NCBI GenBank assembly: GCA_030615845.1
Contig: JAUWYM010000074.1
Location: 1 to 5,423, forward strand
Source of the DNA: Thermoplasmatota archaeon
GTDB taxonomy: Archaea; Thermoplasmatota; E2; DHVEG-1
Direction of reading: 5' to 3'
Length of the DNA: 5,423 bases
The notes beneath the pieces were generated by a model. The model did not search any database, was not told the DNA's origin, and worked only from the letters and a program-made list of their open reading frames with translations. A program made the position numbers and the translations under genes. Below, in pieces: positions 5,097-5,423 of this stretch (its first letter is position 1; each line of letters begins with the position of its first letter).

Positions 5097-5423
5097 TTAT
5101 TTGTGTCCTACCCACTTAGTTTCTGTATCATAATTGAAAGATTTAGCATAACCACAGGAATTCCATATAGCATTAAAACAGGTTTGCAATATTTTTTCTG
5201 GCTCACTGTCATATTTTTCGATTTTAACCTCGTTTAATATCAATTGTTTTCTATCAATTGGATGACAATTCATCAATTTTAAACTATTTCCAACCGCCAT
5301 TTTTAATCCTTTTACATTTAATAATGATAACAATAAAAAGATAGGTAATTCAATATTTAGTTCCTTTACTACATTAAGATATTCTGATAATGATTTCATT
5401 AATTCTTGTTCATAAAGTATACT
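5097..5423 (-). CDS. C-terminal part of an AlbA_2 (Schlafen-type) ATP/DNA-binding-like protein, cut by window edge
   Basis: On the minus strand an ATG at 5399 gives 100 residues, but the same frame stays open to the window edge and adds SILYEQEL before it. The reading ILYEQELMKSLSEYLNVV looks continuous, so the gene probably extends beyond the window. The visible part has a helix, a hydrophobic stretch (IELPIFLLLSLLNVKGLKMAV), HPIDRKQLILNEVKIEKYD, and the ending PEKILQTCFNAIWNSCGYAKSFNYDTETKW. As far as I can recall, this pattern (HPIDR, then a WNxxG...S.NYD ending) is the usual C-terminus of proteins that carry an N-terminal AlbA_2/Schlafen domain, which are putative transcriptional or defence-related proteins. 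The AlbA_2 domain itself is not in view. The hydrophobic stretch is probably protein core and not a membrane segment. The gene converges on the radical SAM gene and may be resident DNA flanking the element. Confidence 0.6.
   Translation of the reverse strand, partial: SILYEQELMKSLSEYLNVVKELNIELPIFLLLSLLNVKGLKMAVGNSLKLMNCHPIDRKQLILNEVKIEKYDSEPEKILQTCFNAIWNSCGYAKSFNYDTETKWVGHK

Noticed and set aside
5238..5260. Direct repeat TATCAATTG
   Set aside because: It lies in the coding sequence of the minus-strand gene and is short and AT-rich; chance is enough.

Overview
The window looks like an accessory, mobile-element-rich stretch of an archaeal genome or a large archaeal element. AT-rich DNA, ATGA stop/start overlaps, weak or absent ribosome-binding sites at some starts, a tyrosine recombinase with a KxxR catalytic box, and a B12-binding radical SAM protein all fit a euryarchaeote of the methanogen/ANME type. 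This is inference: no rRNA, complete tRNA or universally conserved marker is present, and an anaerobic bacterium is not excluded.

Layout. Positions 3-1725 hold a compact plus-strand cluster: a highly charged coiled-coil protein (5' end at the window edge), a 95-residue unknown protein, a two-module cysteine-cluster protein (probable zinc ribbon), and a small ribbon-helix-helix DNA-binding protein. The first three are joined by ATGA overlaps. After a 103-bp gap with an imperfect inverted repeat comes a tyrosine recombinase (1829-2515) that is essentially only a catalytic domain. Its stop codon lies inside a 34-bp sequence (2505-2538) that recurs exactly at 4826-4859.

Between the two 34-bp copies lie one large gene (2921-4789) and its 5' region. 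The gene encodes a B12-binding radical SAM enzyme with a roughly 100-residue C-terminal extension that faintly resembles an SCP2 (sterol/lipid carrier) fold. Both repeat copies are followed by T-rich DNA and then by the same 12-mer. Two nearby sites look like the 3' ends of tRNA genes on the minus strand. The simplest reading is a tRNA-derived integration hot spot where the enzyme gene is a cargo module bounded by two att-like sites beside the recombinase. Recombination between the repeats would release about 2.32 kb and leave the integrase reading frame intact.

The right end (5097-5423, minus strand) is the C-terminal part of a larger protein cut by the window edge, resembling the tail of AlbA_2 (Schlafen-type) ATP-binding/DNA-binding proteins. 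It converges on the radical SAM gene, and the 307-bp gap between them contains the second repeat, a degenerate tRNA-3'-end-like segment and a perfect GC-rich hairpin.
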